Positions 26,369-37,608 of a stretch of 64,000 nt of DNA are shown here, piece after piece; the first letter of the stretch is position 1, and each line of letters begins with the position of its first letter. Source of the stretch: an uncultured Coriobacteriaceae bacterium (GTDB taxonomy: Bacteria; Actinomycetota; Coriobacteriia; Coriobacteriales; Atopobiaceae). Where the stretch lies: assembly GCA_902791035.1 (NCBI GenBank), contig CADAUA010000007.1:47302-111301 (forward strand), in the 5' to 3' direction. The position numbers and the translations under genes were made by a program. The notes below the pieces were generated by a model. The model was not told the DNA's origin. It saw only the letters and a list, made by a program, of their open reading frames with translations, and made no database searches.

Positions 26369-26848
26369 ATGGACAACAGCAAGGTAATCACGCTCACTCC
26401 CGAGGGCCGCGCCAAGCTCGTGGCCGAGCTCGAGTACCGCGAGGGCGAGAAGCACGACGAGATCGTGGAGCGCCTCAAGGAGGCCCGCGGCTTCGGCGAC
26501 CTGTCCGAGAACTCCGAGTACGATGCCGCCAAGGAGGAGCAGTCCCAGAACGAGTCCCGCATCAACGAGATCCGCCAGATCCTGGCCACTGCCAAGACCG
26601 TGCAGGGTGGCAGCTCGGCGGACCTGACGGTCTCCATCGGTACCACCGTGGAGCTCGACGAGAGCAACGGCCGCAAGGCTACCTTCACCATCGTGGGCAC
26701 GACCGAGACCAACTCCCTGGAGCACAAGATCTCCAACGAGTCCCCGGTGGGCTCGGCGCTGATCGGCCACGTTAAGGGCGACACGGTGGAGATTATCACC
26801 CCCGCGGGCAAGACGCGCACCTACACCATCATGTCCATCACTCGCTAG
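26369..26848 (+). CDS. greA: transcription elongation factor GreA
   Basis: A 159-residue protein with the N-terminal coiled coil and acidic tip ('GFGDLSENSEYDAAKEEQ') that enters the RNA polymerase secondary channel and stimulates transcript cleavage, followed by the FKBP-like domain ('IGTTVELDESNGRKATFTIV', 'VKGDTVEIITPAGKTRTYTI'). Length is typical. It lies between tatA and lysS in the same direction. Confidence 0.97.
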   Translation: MDNSKVITLTPEGRAKLVAELEYREGEKHDEIVERLKEARGFGDLSENSEYDAAKEEQSQNESRINEIRQILATAKTVQGGSSADLTVSIGTTVELDESNGRKATFTIVGTTETNSLEHKISNESPVGSALIGHVKGDTVEIITPAGKTRTYTIMSITR

Positions 26849-26870
26849 ACCCGGCAAGCAGAACCCAGAG

Positions 26871-26910
26871 GGCCCCGCATCTGCAGGATGGCAGGCGCGG
26901 GGTCCTTCTC
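26871..26910 (+). terminator. possible hairpin between greA and lysS
   Basis: GGCCCCGC (26871-26878) can pair with GCGGGGTCC (26897-26905) with one bulge and an 18-base loop, followed by TTCTC. It is weaker than the other terminators here. Confidence 0.35.
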
Positions 26911-26967
26911 GTACGGACGGCCGTGCCAAGGGCGTCAGACGCTCTTGGCGCGCACGAAGGAGAGCAC

Positions 26968-29184
26968 ATGGCAGAGACCACCATCAACGACGAGAAGGCC
27001 CAGCGCCGCGGGCGTCGGCAGGCCCTTATCGACGCGGGCGTGAACCCCTATCCCATCGAGTCCCACGTGGACGCCCATGCCGCGGAGCTTGCCGAGAAGT
27101 ACGCCGATCTGGCGGATGGCGAGGACACGACCGACGTCTACACCCTGGCGGGTCGCGTGCGCGCCAAGCGCGGCCAGGGCAAGCTGGCCTTCCTGGTGCT
27201 CGAGGACGTGAGCGGCCAGATCCAGCTCTTCTGTCGCGTGAACAACCTCCCGGAGGCCGACTGGGCCCTGCTCGGCCAGGTGGACCTGGGCGACATCGTG
27301 GAGGCCACGGGCCCTGTGGTCCGCACCCGCCGCGGCGAGCTCTCCCTCGCCCCCACCAGCCTGCGCATGCTCTCCAAGTCCCTGCGGCCCTTGCCCGAGA
27401 AGTTCCACGGCCTCACGGACCGCGAGGTGCGCTACCGCCAGCGCTACGTGGACCTGATCATGAACCCCGAGGTGCGCGAAACCTTCCGCAAGCGCAGCCA
27501 GATCATCTCCCACATCCGCCGCTACATGGAGGCCGACGGCTACATGGAGGTCGAGACGCCGATGATGCACTCCATCCTCGGCGGCGCCAACGCCAAGCCC
27601 TTCGTGACCCACTTCAACGCGCTCGACCGCGACTTCTACCTGCGCATCGCGACCGAGCTTCCCCTCAAGCGCCTGATCGTGGGCGGCATGGAGCGGGTGT
27701 ACGAGATCGGCCGCCAGTTCCGCAACGAGGGCATGGACCTGACCCACAACCCCGAGTTCACCTCCATGGAGGCCTACTGCGCCTACTCCGACCTGGAGGG
27801 CATGAAGCGCCTGACCGAGGGGCTCTTCAAGTCCATCGCGCGCGAGGTCTGCGGCTGCGAGGAGGGCCACGAGGTCATCAGCTACCAGGGCCAGGAGGTT
27901 GACATGTCGGGCACTTGGCGCTCCGTGCCCCTATCCGAGGTGGCCAGCCAGGCCGTGGGCGAGCACGTGGACATGGACACCCCCATCGAGCACCTGCGCG
28001 AGCTCTGCCGCGCCCACCAGATCGAGGTGCAGGACAACTTCGGGGCGGGCAAGCTCCTCTTCGAGCTCTACGACGAGCTGGGCGAGGGCACGCTGGTAAA
28101 CCCCACCTTCGTGTGCGACTACCCCGAGGAGGTCTCGCCCCTCTCCAAGCGCAAGGCCGACGACCCGCGCCTTACCGATCGCTTCGAGCTGGTGATCTGC
28201 GGCCACGAGTACGCCAATGCCTTCTCCGAGCTCAACGATCCGGTGGACCAAGCCGGCCGCTTTGCCGAGCAGGTGGCGGCCAAGGACTTTGGCGACGACG
28301 AGGCCATGGGCTACGACTACGACTACGTGCGCGCACTGGAGTACGGCATGCCGCCCGCCGGCGGCATCGGCTACGGCATCGACCGTATGGTCATGCTCTT
28401 CTGCGACCAGCCGGCCATCCGCGACGTCCTGCTCTTCCCGCAGATGAAGCCCGAGGTGGTCACCCGCCAGATGATCGCCGACCAGCTGCCCGAGTCCACC
28501 GACGAGGCCGCCGCGTCGCTGGACCGCATCTCCGAGACGAGCGAGCAGGGCGCCTCTGCGGACGCCACGCCTGCGGCCAAGAAGGACGGGCGCCTGGAGG
28601 CCGGCCTCTCGCGCGATGCCGCCCTCGACCTCCTGCGCCAGTACAACGAGGACCCCTTCCACATCGAGCACGGCGAGACCCTCGAGGGCCTCATGCGCCA
28701 CTATGCCGAGAAGTACGACCCCGAGAACGTGGACTTCTGGGGCATCGTGGGCCTTCTCCACGACCTGGACTGGGAGAGGTTCCCCGACCCCGTGCAGCAT
28801 ACCGTTAAGGCGTCGGAGCTCATCCGGGCGGCGGGCGGCAGCGAGGAGCTCTGCCACGCCATCCAGACCCACAACTCCGACAACAACCCCGACCTGCCGG
28901 CCCCCGCGAGCAAGATGGAGTGCGTGCTCTTTGCCTGCGACGAGCTCTCGGGCCTGATCCAGGCCGCGGCCAAGATGCGTCCCTCGGGCAGCGTCACCGA
29001 CATGCCGGCCAAGTCGCTCAAGAAGAAGTACAAGGACAAGCGCTTTGCCGCGGGCTGCGATCGCGAGGTCATAGCCAAGGGGGCCGAGCTCAACGGCGTG
29101 GAGCTGGACGAGCTCCTGGCGGACGTGCTGGATGCCATGAAGGCCATCGCCCCCGTGGGCGACATCTACGCCAAGGAGGTCTGA
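26968..29184 (+). CDS. lysS: lysyl-tRNA synthetase (class II) fused to an HD phosphohydrolase domain
   Basis: The first about 500 residues are class II LysRS: an OB-fold anticodon-binding domain ('RVRAKRGQGKLAFLVLEDV'), motif 2 ('FRNEGMDLTHNPEFTSMEAY') and motif 3 ('GGIGYGIDRMVMLF'). It attaches lysine to tRNA-Lys. After an Ala/Glu-rich linker (about 510-550) comes an about 185-residue HD domain with His598-Asp599 in 'GIVGLLHDLDWERF' and later 'HAIQTHNSDN'. Free-standing HD proteins of this type are predicted metal-dependent phosphohydrolases. At 738 residues it is about 240 longer than a normal LysRS. ATG 26968 has GAAGGAGAG upstream. What the HD domain acts on is unknown. Confidence 0.94.
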   Translation: MAETTINDEKAQRRGRRQALIDAGVNPYPIESHVDAHAAELAEKYADLADGEDTTDVYTLAGRVRAKRGQGKLAFLVLEDVSGQIQLFCRVNNLPEADWALLGQVDLGDIVEATGPVVRTRRGELSLAPTSLRMLSKSLRPLPEKFHGLTDREVRYRQRYVDLIMNPEVRETFRKRSQIISHIRRYMEADGYMEVETPMMHSILGGANAKPFVTHFNALDRDFYLRIATELPLKRLIVGGMERVYEIGRQFRNEGMDLTHNPEFTSMEAYCAYSDLEGMKRLTEGLFKSIAREVCGCEEGHEVISYQGQEVDMSGTWRSVPLSEVASQAVGEHVDMDTPIEHLRELCRAHQIEVQDNFGAGKLLFELYDELGEGTLVNPTFVCDYPEEVSPLSKRKADDPRLTDRFELVICGHEYANAFSELNDPVDQAGRFAEQVAAKDFGDDEAMGYDYDYVRALEYGMPPAGGIGYGIDRMVMLFCDQPAIRDVLLFPQMKPEVVTRQMIADQLPESTDEAAASLDRISETSEQGASADATPAAKKDGRLEAGLSRDAALDLLRQYNEDPFHIEHGETLEGLMRHYAEKYDPENVDFWGIVGLLHDLDWERFPDPVQHTVKASELIRAAGGSEELCHAIQTHNSDNNPDLPAPASKMECVLFACDELSGLIQAAAKMRPSGSVTDMPAKSLKKKYKDKRFAAGCDREVIAKGAELNGVELDELLADVLDAMKAIAPVGDIYAKEV

Positions 29185-29257
29185 CCCCTAGCTGTTACGC
29201 GGGGTCCACGTGTCACGCGGGGTCGGAGCTCGTGTCACGTTGAGGTCTCTTGCCAGC

Positions 29258-29295
29258 AGGGAGGGCCCGGAAGTCGGGCCCTCCCTGCGTTTGTT
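29258..29295 (+). terminator. intrinsic terminator of lysS
   Basis: A 12-base perfect stem (AGGGAGGGCCCG at 29258-29269, CGGGCCCTCCCT at 29275-29286) with a five-base loop is followed by GCGTTTGTT. Confidence 0.85.
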
Positions 29296-29431
29296 ACGCG
29301 CTGCGGTCCGCGTCGCCGTTCGCCGGTATCTTGGCGCCGCTTCCGGGGTATAGAGGTAACCAACAAATCAGCGCCGGTCGGTCGGGTTCGCCCCGCCCGA
29401 GCCGGTCACAGACATCAGGGAGTCGCATCGC

Positions 29432-32035
<2,604 letters not shown>

Positions 32036-32192
32036 CTGCCGGCCCGCTGCCGCCCGCCAGCGCCTCACGGCCAGTCGGGGCGTGCTGAGCCTTATACTTT
32101 GAGCAGCGATGGCGCGCCCCGGGCCCATGCCTGGGGCGCCCGCTGACAAGGACATCCGCGCCTCCGGGCGCCGCCATAGAGAAGGAGCGACC

Positions 32193-33272
32193 ATGGACTC
32201 CTTTGTTGCAGACAAGGACCGCAACGAGCACGAGGAGAGGGTTCAGGCAGCGGTCAAGATGACCGCCCCGGGCACCGCTCTGCGCATGGCCCTGGACATG
32301 ATCATCGCGGGCCACCTGGGCGCCCTTATCTGCGTGGGCGATACCGAGAACGTGCTGGCCGCGGGCGACGACGGCTTCCGGCTGAACACGTCCTTTACGG
32401 CCAACCGCCTCTTCGAGCTCTGCAAGATGGACGGCGCCGTGGTCATAGACAAGGACTTCACGCAGATCCTGCGGGCCAACTACCACCTCAATCCCGACCC
32501 GTCGCTGCCCACCACCGAGACGGGCACCCGCCACCGCACGGCTGCACGCATGAGCCTGCTCACGAAGGCCACCGTGATCTCGGTCTCGGAGCGCCGCCAG
32601 GTGGTCAACGTATACGTGGACGGGAAGGGCTTCCAGCTGCGCCCGGTGTCCGACATCATGGCCACCGTGAGTCAGATAACCGTGGCCATGCTCAACACCC
32701 GCCAACAGCTCGACCGCTCGCTCGTGTACCTCACGAGCCTGGAGCTCGACAACGTGGTTACCATGGGCGACGTCACGAACACCTTCTACCTCTTCGAGGT
32801 CCTCATGACCTTGGGCGAGCAGCTGGACAACTGCATACTCCAGCTCGGTCGCGAGGGCCGCACCACGCAGATGCAACGGGACGAGTACCTGGGCGACATG
32901 GACGACACCTACACCCTCATGATCCGCGACTACGCCAAGGACTCCAGCGAGGAGAACGCCCGCGCCATCCGCAAGCGCTTCCACGACGAGCCCAACGCCG
33001 AGCTGCGGTCCGCCAAGGCCGTGGCCAAGACCCTGGGCTACGACGACGGCCGCAGCGAGGACACGATCATGACGCCGCTGGGCCTGCGCACCCTCTCGCG
33101 CGTGTCGGTGGTGCGCGACGGCATGGCCGACAAGATCGTGGACGAGTACGGCTCGCTCCAGGACGTGCTGGAGGCCGCCGAGGACGATCCGTCGCGCCTG
33201 GGCGAGATCGGCGTGAAGAATCCCGGCGTCCTGGCAAACAGCCTGCACCGCATGCTTGGACAGGGTGAGTAG
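32193..33272 (+). CDS. disA: DNA integrity scanning diadenylate cyclase DisA
   Basis: This 359-residue protein makes cyclic di-AMP from two ATP and scans DNA for damage. The N-terminal DAC domain holds both catalytic signatures, 'DGA' in 'CKMDGAVVID' and 'RHR' in 'TGTRHRTAARMS'. A middle helical region and a C-terminal helix-hairpin-helix DNA-binding domain ('LSRVSVVRDGMADKIVDEYG') complete the family architecture. ATG 32193 follows AAGGAGCG. ispD begins one base after its stop codon, so the genes are translationally coupled. Confidence 0.96.
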   Translation: MDSFVADKDRNEHEERVQAAVKMTAPGTALRMALDMIIAGHLGALICVGDTENVLAAGDDGFRLNTSFTANRLFELCKMDGAVVIDKDFTQILRANYHLNPDPSLPTTETGTRHRTAARMSLLTKATVISVSERRQVVNVYVDGKGFQLRPVSDIMATVSQITVAMLNTRQQLDRSLVYLTSLELDNVVTMGDVTNTFYLFEVLMTLGEQLDNCILQLGREGRTTQMQRDEYLGDMDDTYTLMIRDYAKDSSEENARAIRKRFHDEPNAELRSAKAVAKTLGYDDGRSEDTIMTPLGLRTLSRVSVVRDGMADKIVDEYGSLQDVLEAAEDDPSRLGEIGVKNPGVLANSLHRMLGQGE

Positions 33273-33273
33273 C

Positions 33274-34131
33274 ATGGAGGGGCACGGGACATCCCATCGC
33301 CAGCGACAGACGGACGGCTCCACAGCCGGCTCCTGCGTCACGGCCACCCAGCCGCTCACGCTCGCCTATGGCGACAAGGGCCCCCAGGCCGACACGGTGG
33401 CCATCATCGTGGCCGGCGGCAAGGGCCAGCGCTTTGGCGACCCCATCGGCAAGCAGTTCGTGGGGCTCTGCGGCCTGCCCCTCATGTGCTGGCCGCTCCT
33501 CGCCTTCGACCACGCGCCCTCCGTGGCCCATATCGTGATCGTGTGCGCGCCCGAGCGGCGCGACGAGGTGCGGGCCAACGTGCTGGAGCCACTCGTGCTC
33601 AAGACCCCGGTCACGCTGACGGACGCCGGTGCCGAGCGGCAGGACTCGGTCTTCTCGGGGCTTCTTGCCATGCCACGGGGCTACGCGTACGTGGCGGTGC
33701 ACGATGCGGCCCGCCCCCTGATCGAGACGGACACGATCGAGGGCGTGGTCGCCTACGTGCGCGGCAACGAGGACCTGGCGGGTGCCATCTGCGCGGCGCC
33801 GGCGGTGGACACCCTCAAGCTCGTGGACGGACGCACGGTGGTGGCCACGCCAGATCGGTCCTTCTACTGGTGCGCCCAGACGCCGCAGGTCTTCCGCACG
33901 CGGCAGCTCGTTGCGGCATACAAGGCGGCGGACTGGGAGGGCTATCGCGGGACCGACGACGCCTCGCTCGTGGAGCGCAACGGAGGACGCGTGGCGGTCT
34001 TCCCCTGCACGCGCGACAACATCAAGGTCACGGTGCCGGTGGACCTGGCGGTGGTGGAGGCCACGCTGGGCGAGCGCCTGCTGGACGACGGCTGCCGGAG
34101 GCCCGAGGGCCCCGGCGCGCCGAGGGAGTGA
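33274..34131 (+). CDS. ispD: 2-C-methyl-D-erythritol 4-phosphate cytidylyltransferase
   Basis: The 285-residue enzyme forms CDP-methylerythritol in the non-mevalonate isoprenoid pathway. Visible family motifs are 'IIVAGGKGQRFGDPIGKQFV', 'DAGAERQDSVFSGL', 'VHDAARPLI' and 'QTPQVFRTRQL'. About 50 extra N-terminal residues precede the nucleotide-binding loop, so the true start could lie further in; ATG 33274 is immediately after the disA stop. ispF begins six bases downstream. Confidence 0.94.
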   Translation: MEGHGTSHRQRQTDGSTAGSCVTATQPLTLAYGDKGPQADTVAIIVAGGKGQRFGDPIGKQFVGLCGLPLMCWPLLAFDHAPSVAHIVIVCAPERRDEVRANVLEPLVLKTPVTLTDAGAERQDSVFSGLLAMPRGYAYVAVHDAARPLIETDTIEGVVAYVRGNEDLAGAICAAPAVDTLKLVDGRTVVATPDRSFYWCAQTPQVFRTRQLVAAYKAADWEGYRGTDDASLVERNGGRVAVFPCTRDNIKVTVPVDLAVVEATLGERLLDDGCRRPEGPGAPRE

Positions 34132-34137
34132 GGCGGC

Positions 34138-34617
34138 ATGGGGCTGCGGATCGGCCATGGGTTCGACGTGCACGCCTTCGCCGAGGGGCGCCGGCTCGTG
34201 CTTGGCGGGGTGGACGTGCCCTACGAGCTGGGGCTTGCGGGCCACTCCGACGCGGACGTGGTGGCGCATGCGGTGGCAGACGCCGTGCTGGGTGCCGCCC
34301 GCGCGGGCGACATAGGCGAGCTCTTTCCCGACACCGACCCAGCCTACGAGGGGGCGGATTCGCTCGTGCTGCTGGCGCGCGTGTGCGAGGTCGCACGCGA
34401 GCATGGCGTCGAGCCGCTCGATGTGGATGTGACGGTGGCCGCACAGGCTCCCAAGCTCGCGCCTCATCGCGACCAGATGCGGTCCAACCTGGCTGGGGCC
34501 ATGGGGCTTCCGGTGGGGTCGGTGGGCCTCAAGGCCACAACCACGGAGCACTTGGGCTTCGTGGGGCGCAAGGAGGGCATCGCGGCCTGGGCTGTGGTGC
34601 TCGCGCAGGTGGAGTAG
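34138..34617 (+). CDS. ispF: 2-C-methyl-D-erythritol 2,4-cyclodiphosphate synthase
   Basis: A 159-residue trimeric enzyme that cyclises CDP-methylerythritol phosphate. Metal ligands are in 'GHGFDVHAF' and 'GHSDADVVAHAVADAVLG', and the diagnostic 'GDIGELFPDTDPAYEG' and 'LKATTTEHLGFVGR' are present. Length is typical. It closes the disA-ispD-ispF operon. Confidence 0.96.
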   Translation: MGLRIGHGFDVHAFAEGRRLVLGGVDVPYELGLAGHSDADVVAHAVADAVLGAARAGDIGELFPDTDPAYEGADSLVLLARVCEVAREHGVEPLDVDVTVAAQAPKLAPHRDQMRSNLAGAMGLPVGSVGLKATTTEHLGFVGRKEGIAAWAVVLAQVE

Positions 34618-35252
34618 GCGGCGGCGCGGGGTGGTGTTGCGTTCTTCGTCTGGGTGCACCCGGCGCTTGAGCGTACCCTGCCATGGGCCTTGCGACCACA
34701 AAGTGGCCCAACCCACCGTTAGAGTGCAAGAAACCCGCGAAGCCGGCCTCTGGTTGCACCCTACTGGCATCCGCGACGCGTGGTCTTCGCTCAAGCAGCC
34801 ATTAAGGTGCATGAAACCCGCCTGGCAGGTCTCTTACCGCACCCTACCATGGGTTTCTTGCCCGAGAGGCCTTCTTGACGTCTGGTAGGGTGCATGGGCG
34901 CAGGGATTCCGCGCTGCCTGCACCGTCGCCGCAGGATTCCGCGCTGCCTGCACCGTCTTGACCCCCTTCCGGACTCGTTTTCGGTGCAAACAGCGCGCCA
35001 TATCCGTTGATGCGGTGCATCCGGCGCGAGATCTTGGCCCGTGGCCCCGCTCTCGGGTCCCTCGCACACGACCCTGACCCTCAACCTAAACTTGAATAAA
35101 ATTCCTCATTTATCACCAATATCTACCTGCGCTCTCCATCTTTCCTGCGCCGGCTGCACACGGCTGGCGCCTATCATGTGCGCCTGCGTTCGCCAAACCA
35201 TCCCGCGGAACCGCCCCCGGAGCCGCTTCGGAAAGTCCGACGAAAGGCATAC
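34618..35252. repeat. 635-bp intergenic region with degenerate direct and inverted repeats
   Basis: No gene is supported. The segment 34660-34960 is a mosaic of related motifs. GCACCCTACCA (34839-34849) is inverted as TGGTAGGGTGC (34883-34893). GCAAGAAACCC (34736-34746) is inverted as GGGTTTCTTGC (34851-34861) and nearly repeated as GCATGAAACCC near 34810. A 24-bp unit beginning GGATTCCGCGCTGCC is repeated at 34904-34927 and 34934-34957 with period 30. The last 150 bases are AT-richer (35085-35125) and probably hold the promoter of the next gene. Confidence 0.7.
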
Positions 35253-35942
35253 ATGTTGCATAAGAATCTGAAACGAACCACGAATCGCACCACCACCGCT
35301 CGCGCCACCGCCGCGCGAACCGCGCGCGCCATTGTGGCCACCCTCGCGCTCGCGCTTGCGCTGGGGCTCGCCGCACCCGCCGCCACGGCAAAGGCTGCCA
35401 CGTTCGAGCAGGTAAACGACGAGTCTGTCCTTATCAAGGAGCCCTTTGGCGGGCACTGCGTGTCCTTCTCCATCGTCATGATGCTGCGTCGCGCGGCCCT
35501 CCTCAACGGCGACCCCGCCTGGGCCGACATCACCTACGACAGCACCCTGGTCAGCATGGGCTCGTGCCCGCGCTTCTCGTTCTCCACGCACGGGATCTCC
35601 GTCGAACACGGCTATGCATCGGGGGAGAACCGGGTGGCGCTCCTGCAGTCCCTCCTGGCCGAGCACCCTGCAGGCGTGGTCATCTACGAGTACAGCGGCT
35701 CCCGTATGCACGCGGTGCTGGTTCTGGACTACATCGACGGCGTCTTCTGGGCCTGCGACCCGCTCTACGGCGACCGCCGTCCGCTCGAGGAGTGCGAGAT
35801 CGTGACAGCAGAGAACTACGACGCCTATTGGGTCGTGAGCTCGGGGGAGAAGCCCGTCGAGCCGCCGGTCGACAAGGACGCCCTGATCGCGACCGCCTCG
35901 TCGCAGCTCGCCGACTTCGAGTGGCAGACCGAGGTGGCGTGA
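35253..35942 (+). CDS. secreted papain/C39-like cysteine peptidase-fold protein
   Basis: A 229-residue exported protein: a basic N-region, a long hydrophobic signal core ('ATLALALALGLAAPAATAKA') and probable cleavage after AKA. The mature part has Cys69 in 'GGHCVSFSIVMML', His153 in 'SRMHAVLVLDYIDG' and Asp169 in 'ACDPLYGD', in the order and spacing expected for the Cys-His-Asp triad of C39-like peptidases. Such domains also occur in inactive or amidase relatives, so substrate and activity are open. ATG 35253 follows GAAAGG. The last codons and stop lie inside the first copy of a 23-bp tandem repeat, so the C-terminus ('EWQTEVA') is repeat-derived. Confidence 0.75.
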   Translation: MLHKNLKRTTNRTTTARATAARTARAIVATLALALALGLAAPAATAKAATFEQVNDESVLIKEPFGGHCVSFSIVMMLRRAALLNGDPAWADITYDSTLVSMGSCPRFSFSTHGISVEHGYASGENRVALLQSLLAEHPAGVVIYEYSGSRMHAVLVLDYIDGVFWACDPLYGDRRPLEECEIVTAENYDAYWVVSSGEKPVEPPVDKDALIATASSQLADFEWQTEVA

Positions 35943-36032
35943 CACCCAGGACCGAGGTGGCGTGACACCCAGGACCGAGGTGGCGTGACACCCAGGACCG
36001 AGGTGGCGTGACACCCAGGACCGAGGTGGCGT
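35928..36032 (+). repeat. 23-bp tandem repeat, four copies plus a partial
   Basis: Units beginning ACCGAGGTGGCGTGACA start at 35928, 35951, 35974, 35997 and 36020 (the last partial), each full copy identical. The first copy supplies the stop codon of the preceding gene. The array lies 87 bp upstream of cysS. Confidence 0.95.
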
Positions 36033-36118
36033 CCCACTTCTCGGTGCACGGCGTGGCCGCTCAGTCTACAATGACGCCCAGTCACCGATGGCGCCACTGG
36101 CGCTGCAAGGAGCCGAGC

Positions 36119-37597
36119 ATGCAGATCTACAACACCCAGACTCACCGCAAGGAAGAGTTCACCCCGCTCGAGGAGGGCAAGGTCCGCATGTACGTGTGCG
36201 GCCCCACCGTGTACGACCAGATCCACATCGGCAACGCGCGGACCTTCCTCAGCTTCGACGTGATTCGTCGCTACCTCATGTACAAGGGCTATCAGGTCAC
36301 GTTCGCGCAGAACCTCACAGACGTGGACGACAAGATCATCAACCGCGCCAACGAGCAGGGCCGCACCGCGGCAGACGTGGCCGAGGAGTTCTCCCAGGCA
36401 TTCATCGAGCAGATGCACCGCTTCGGGATCCTGGATCCCGACGTCCGCCCGCGCGCCACGCGCGAGATCGAGGCCATGCAGGACATGATCTCCCTCCTCA
36501 TCGAGCAGGGCAACGCCTACGTGGCCTCCAACGGCGACGTGTACTTCTCGGTGCGCTCCGACTCCCGCTACGGAGTGCTCTCTGGCCGCGACCTGGACCA
36601 GATGCGGGCGGGCGAGCGCGTGGAGGTAAACGACGAGAAGCGCGATCCCTTCGACTTCGCCCTCTGGAAGGCGGCCAAGCCCGGCGAGCCCTCCTGGCCC
36701 AGCCCCTGGGGCGAGGGACGTCCTGGCTGGCACACCGAGTGCTGCGCCATGATCCACCGCTACCTGGGCGCCCCCATCGACATCCACGGTGGCGGCGCGG
36801 ACCTGGTCTTCCCCCACCACGAGAACGAGACCGCCCAGGCCATGTGCGCCTGGCACCTGCCCTACCTGGCCAAGACCTGGATGCATACGGGCATGCTCCG
36901 TGTGGACGGCGAGAAGATGTCCAAGAGCCTGGGCAACTTCTACACCCTCAAGGAGGTCCTCGACAAGTACCCGGCCGACGCCGTGCGCCTGCTCATGCTG
37001 CAGACCCACTACCGCGCGCCGCTGGACTTCTCCTTCAGCCGCCTGGACGGGGCGGTGGGCACGCTGGAGCGCGTGCGCACATGCGTGAAGAACCTGCGCT
37101 GGGCTGCCGAGAACGCACCCAAGTCCGCCGAGCTCACGGACGCCGACCGCGCCCTCGGCCACGAGGCCGACGCCGCGCGCGAGGAGTTCAACCGCCAGAT
37201 GGACGACGACTTCAACACCGCGGGCGGCATCGCCGCGATCTTCTCGCTGGTCTCGGCGGCAAACAAGTACCTGGCCGATGCCGGCGACGCCGTGTCGCAG
37301 GCGGTGACCCTGCGCGTGGCCGACACGATCACCGAGCTCCTGGCCGTGCTGGGCGTGGACCTTGCCGAGACGGGCGAGAAGGACGACCTGCCCCACGAGC
37401 TGGTGGACTTGGCACGCGAGCGCTGCGGGTACGCGGGCGACTCCGCCAGCGAGGCGGCATCCGCCCTCCTGGAGGCCCGTGCGGCCGCCCGCAAGGCCAA
37501 GGACTGGGGCACGGCCGACGCCATCCGCGATGGCATAACGGCGCTCGGCCTCGTGGTCGAGGACACCGCGGCCGGCGCCCGCCTCAAGAAGGCGTAG
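36119..37597 (+). CDS. cysS: cysteinyl-tRNA synthetase
   Basis: The 492-residue class I synthetase has the HIGH-type motif in 'CGPTVYDQIHIGNART', the zinc-site cysteines and His in 'GWHTECCAMIHRYLG' and 'GGADLVFPHHENE', and 'KMSKSLGNFY'. It charges tRNA-Cys. ATG 36119 follows AAGGAGCC; an upstream in-frame ATG lies inside the 23-bp repeats and is unlikely. rlmB begins 11 bp after its stop. Confidence 0.97.
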   Translation: MQIYNTQTHRKEEFTPLEEGKVRMYVCGPTVYDQIHIGNARTFLSFDVIRRYLMYKGYQVTFAQNLTDVDDKIINRANEQGRTAADVAEEFSQAFIEQMHRFGILDPDVRPRATREIEAMQDMISLLIEQGNAYVASNGDVYFSVRSDSRYGVLSGRDLDQMRAGERVEVNDEKRDPFDFALWKAAKPGEPSWPSPWGEGRPGWHTECCAMIHRYLGAPIDIHGGGADLVFPHHENETAQAMCAWHLPYLAKTWMHTGMLRVDGEKMSKSLGNFYTLKEVLDKYPADAVRLLMLQTHYRAPLDFSFSRLDGAVGTLERVRTCVKNLRWAAENAPKSAELTDADRALGHEADAAREEFNRQMDDDFNTAGGIAAIFSLVSAANKYLADAGDAVSQAVTLRVADTITELLAVLGVDLAETGEKDDLPHELVDLARERCGYAGDSASEAASALLEARAAARKAKDWGTADAIRDGITALGLVVEDTAAGARLKKA

Positions 37598-37608
37598 GGG
37601 CGTGGCAC

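Noticed and set aside
35928..36032. Possible CRISPR or iteron origin
   Set aside because: Copies are directly adjacent 23-mers with no spacers, and no replication genes are nearby.
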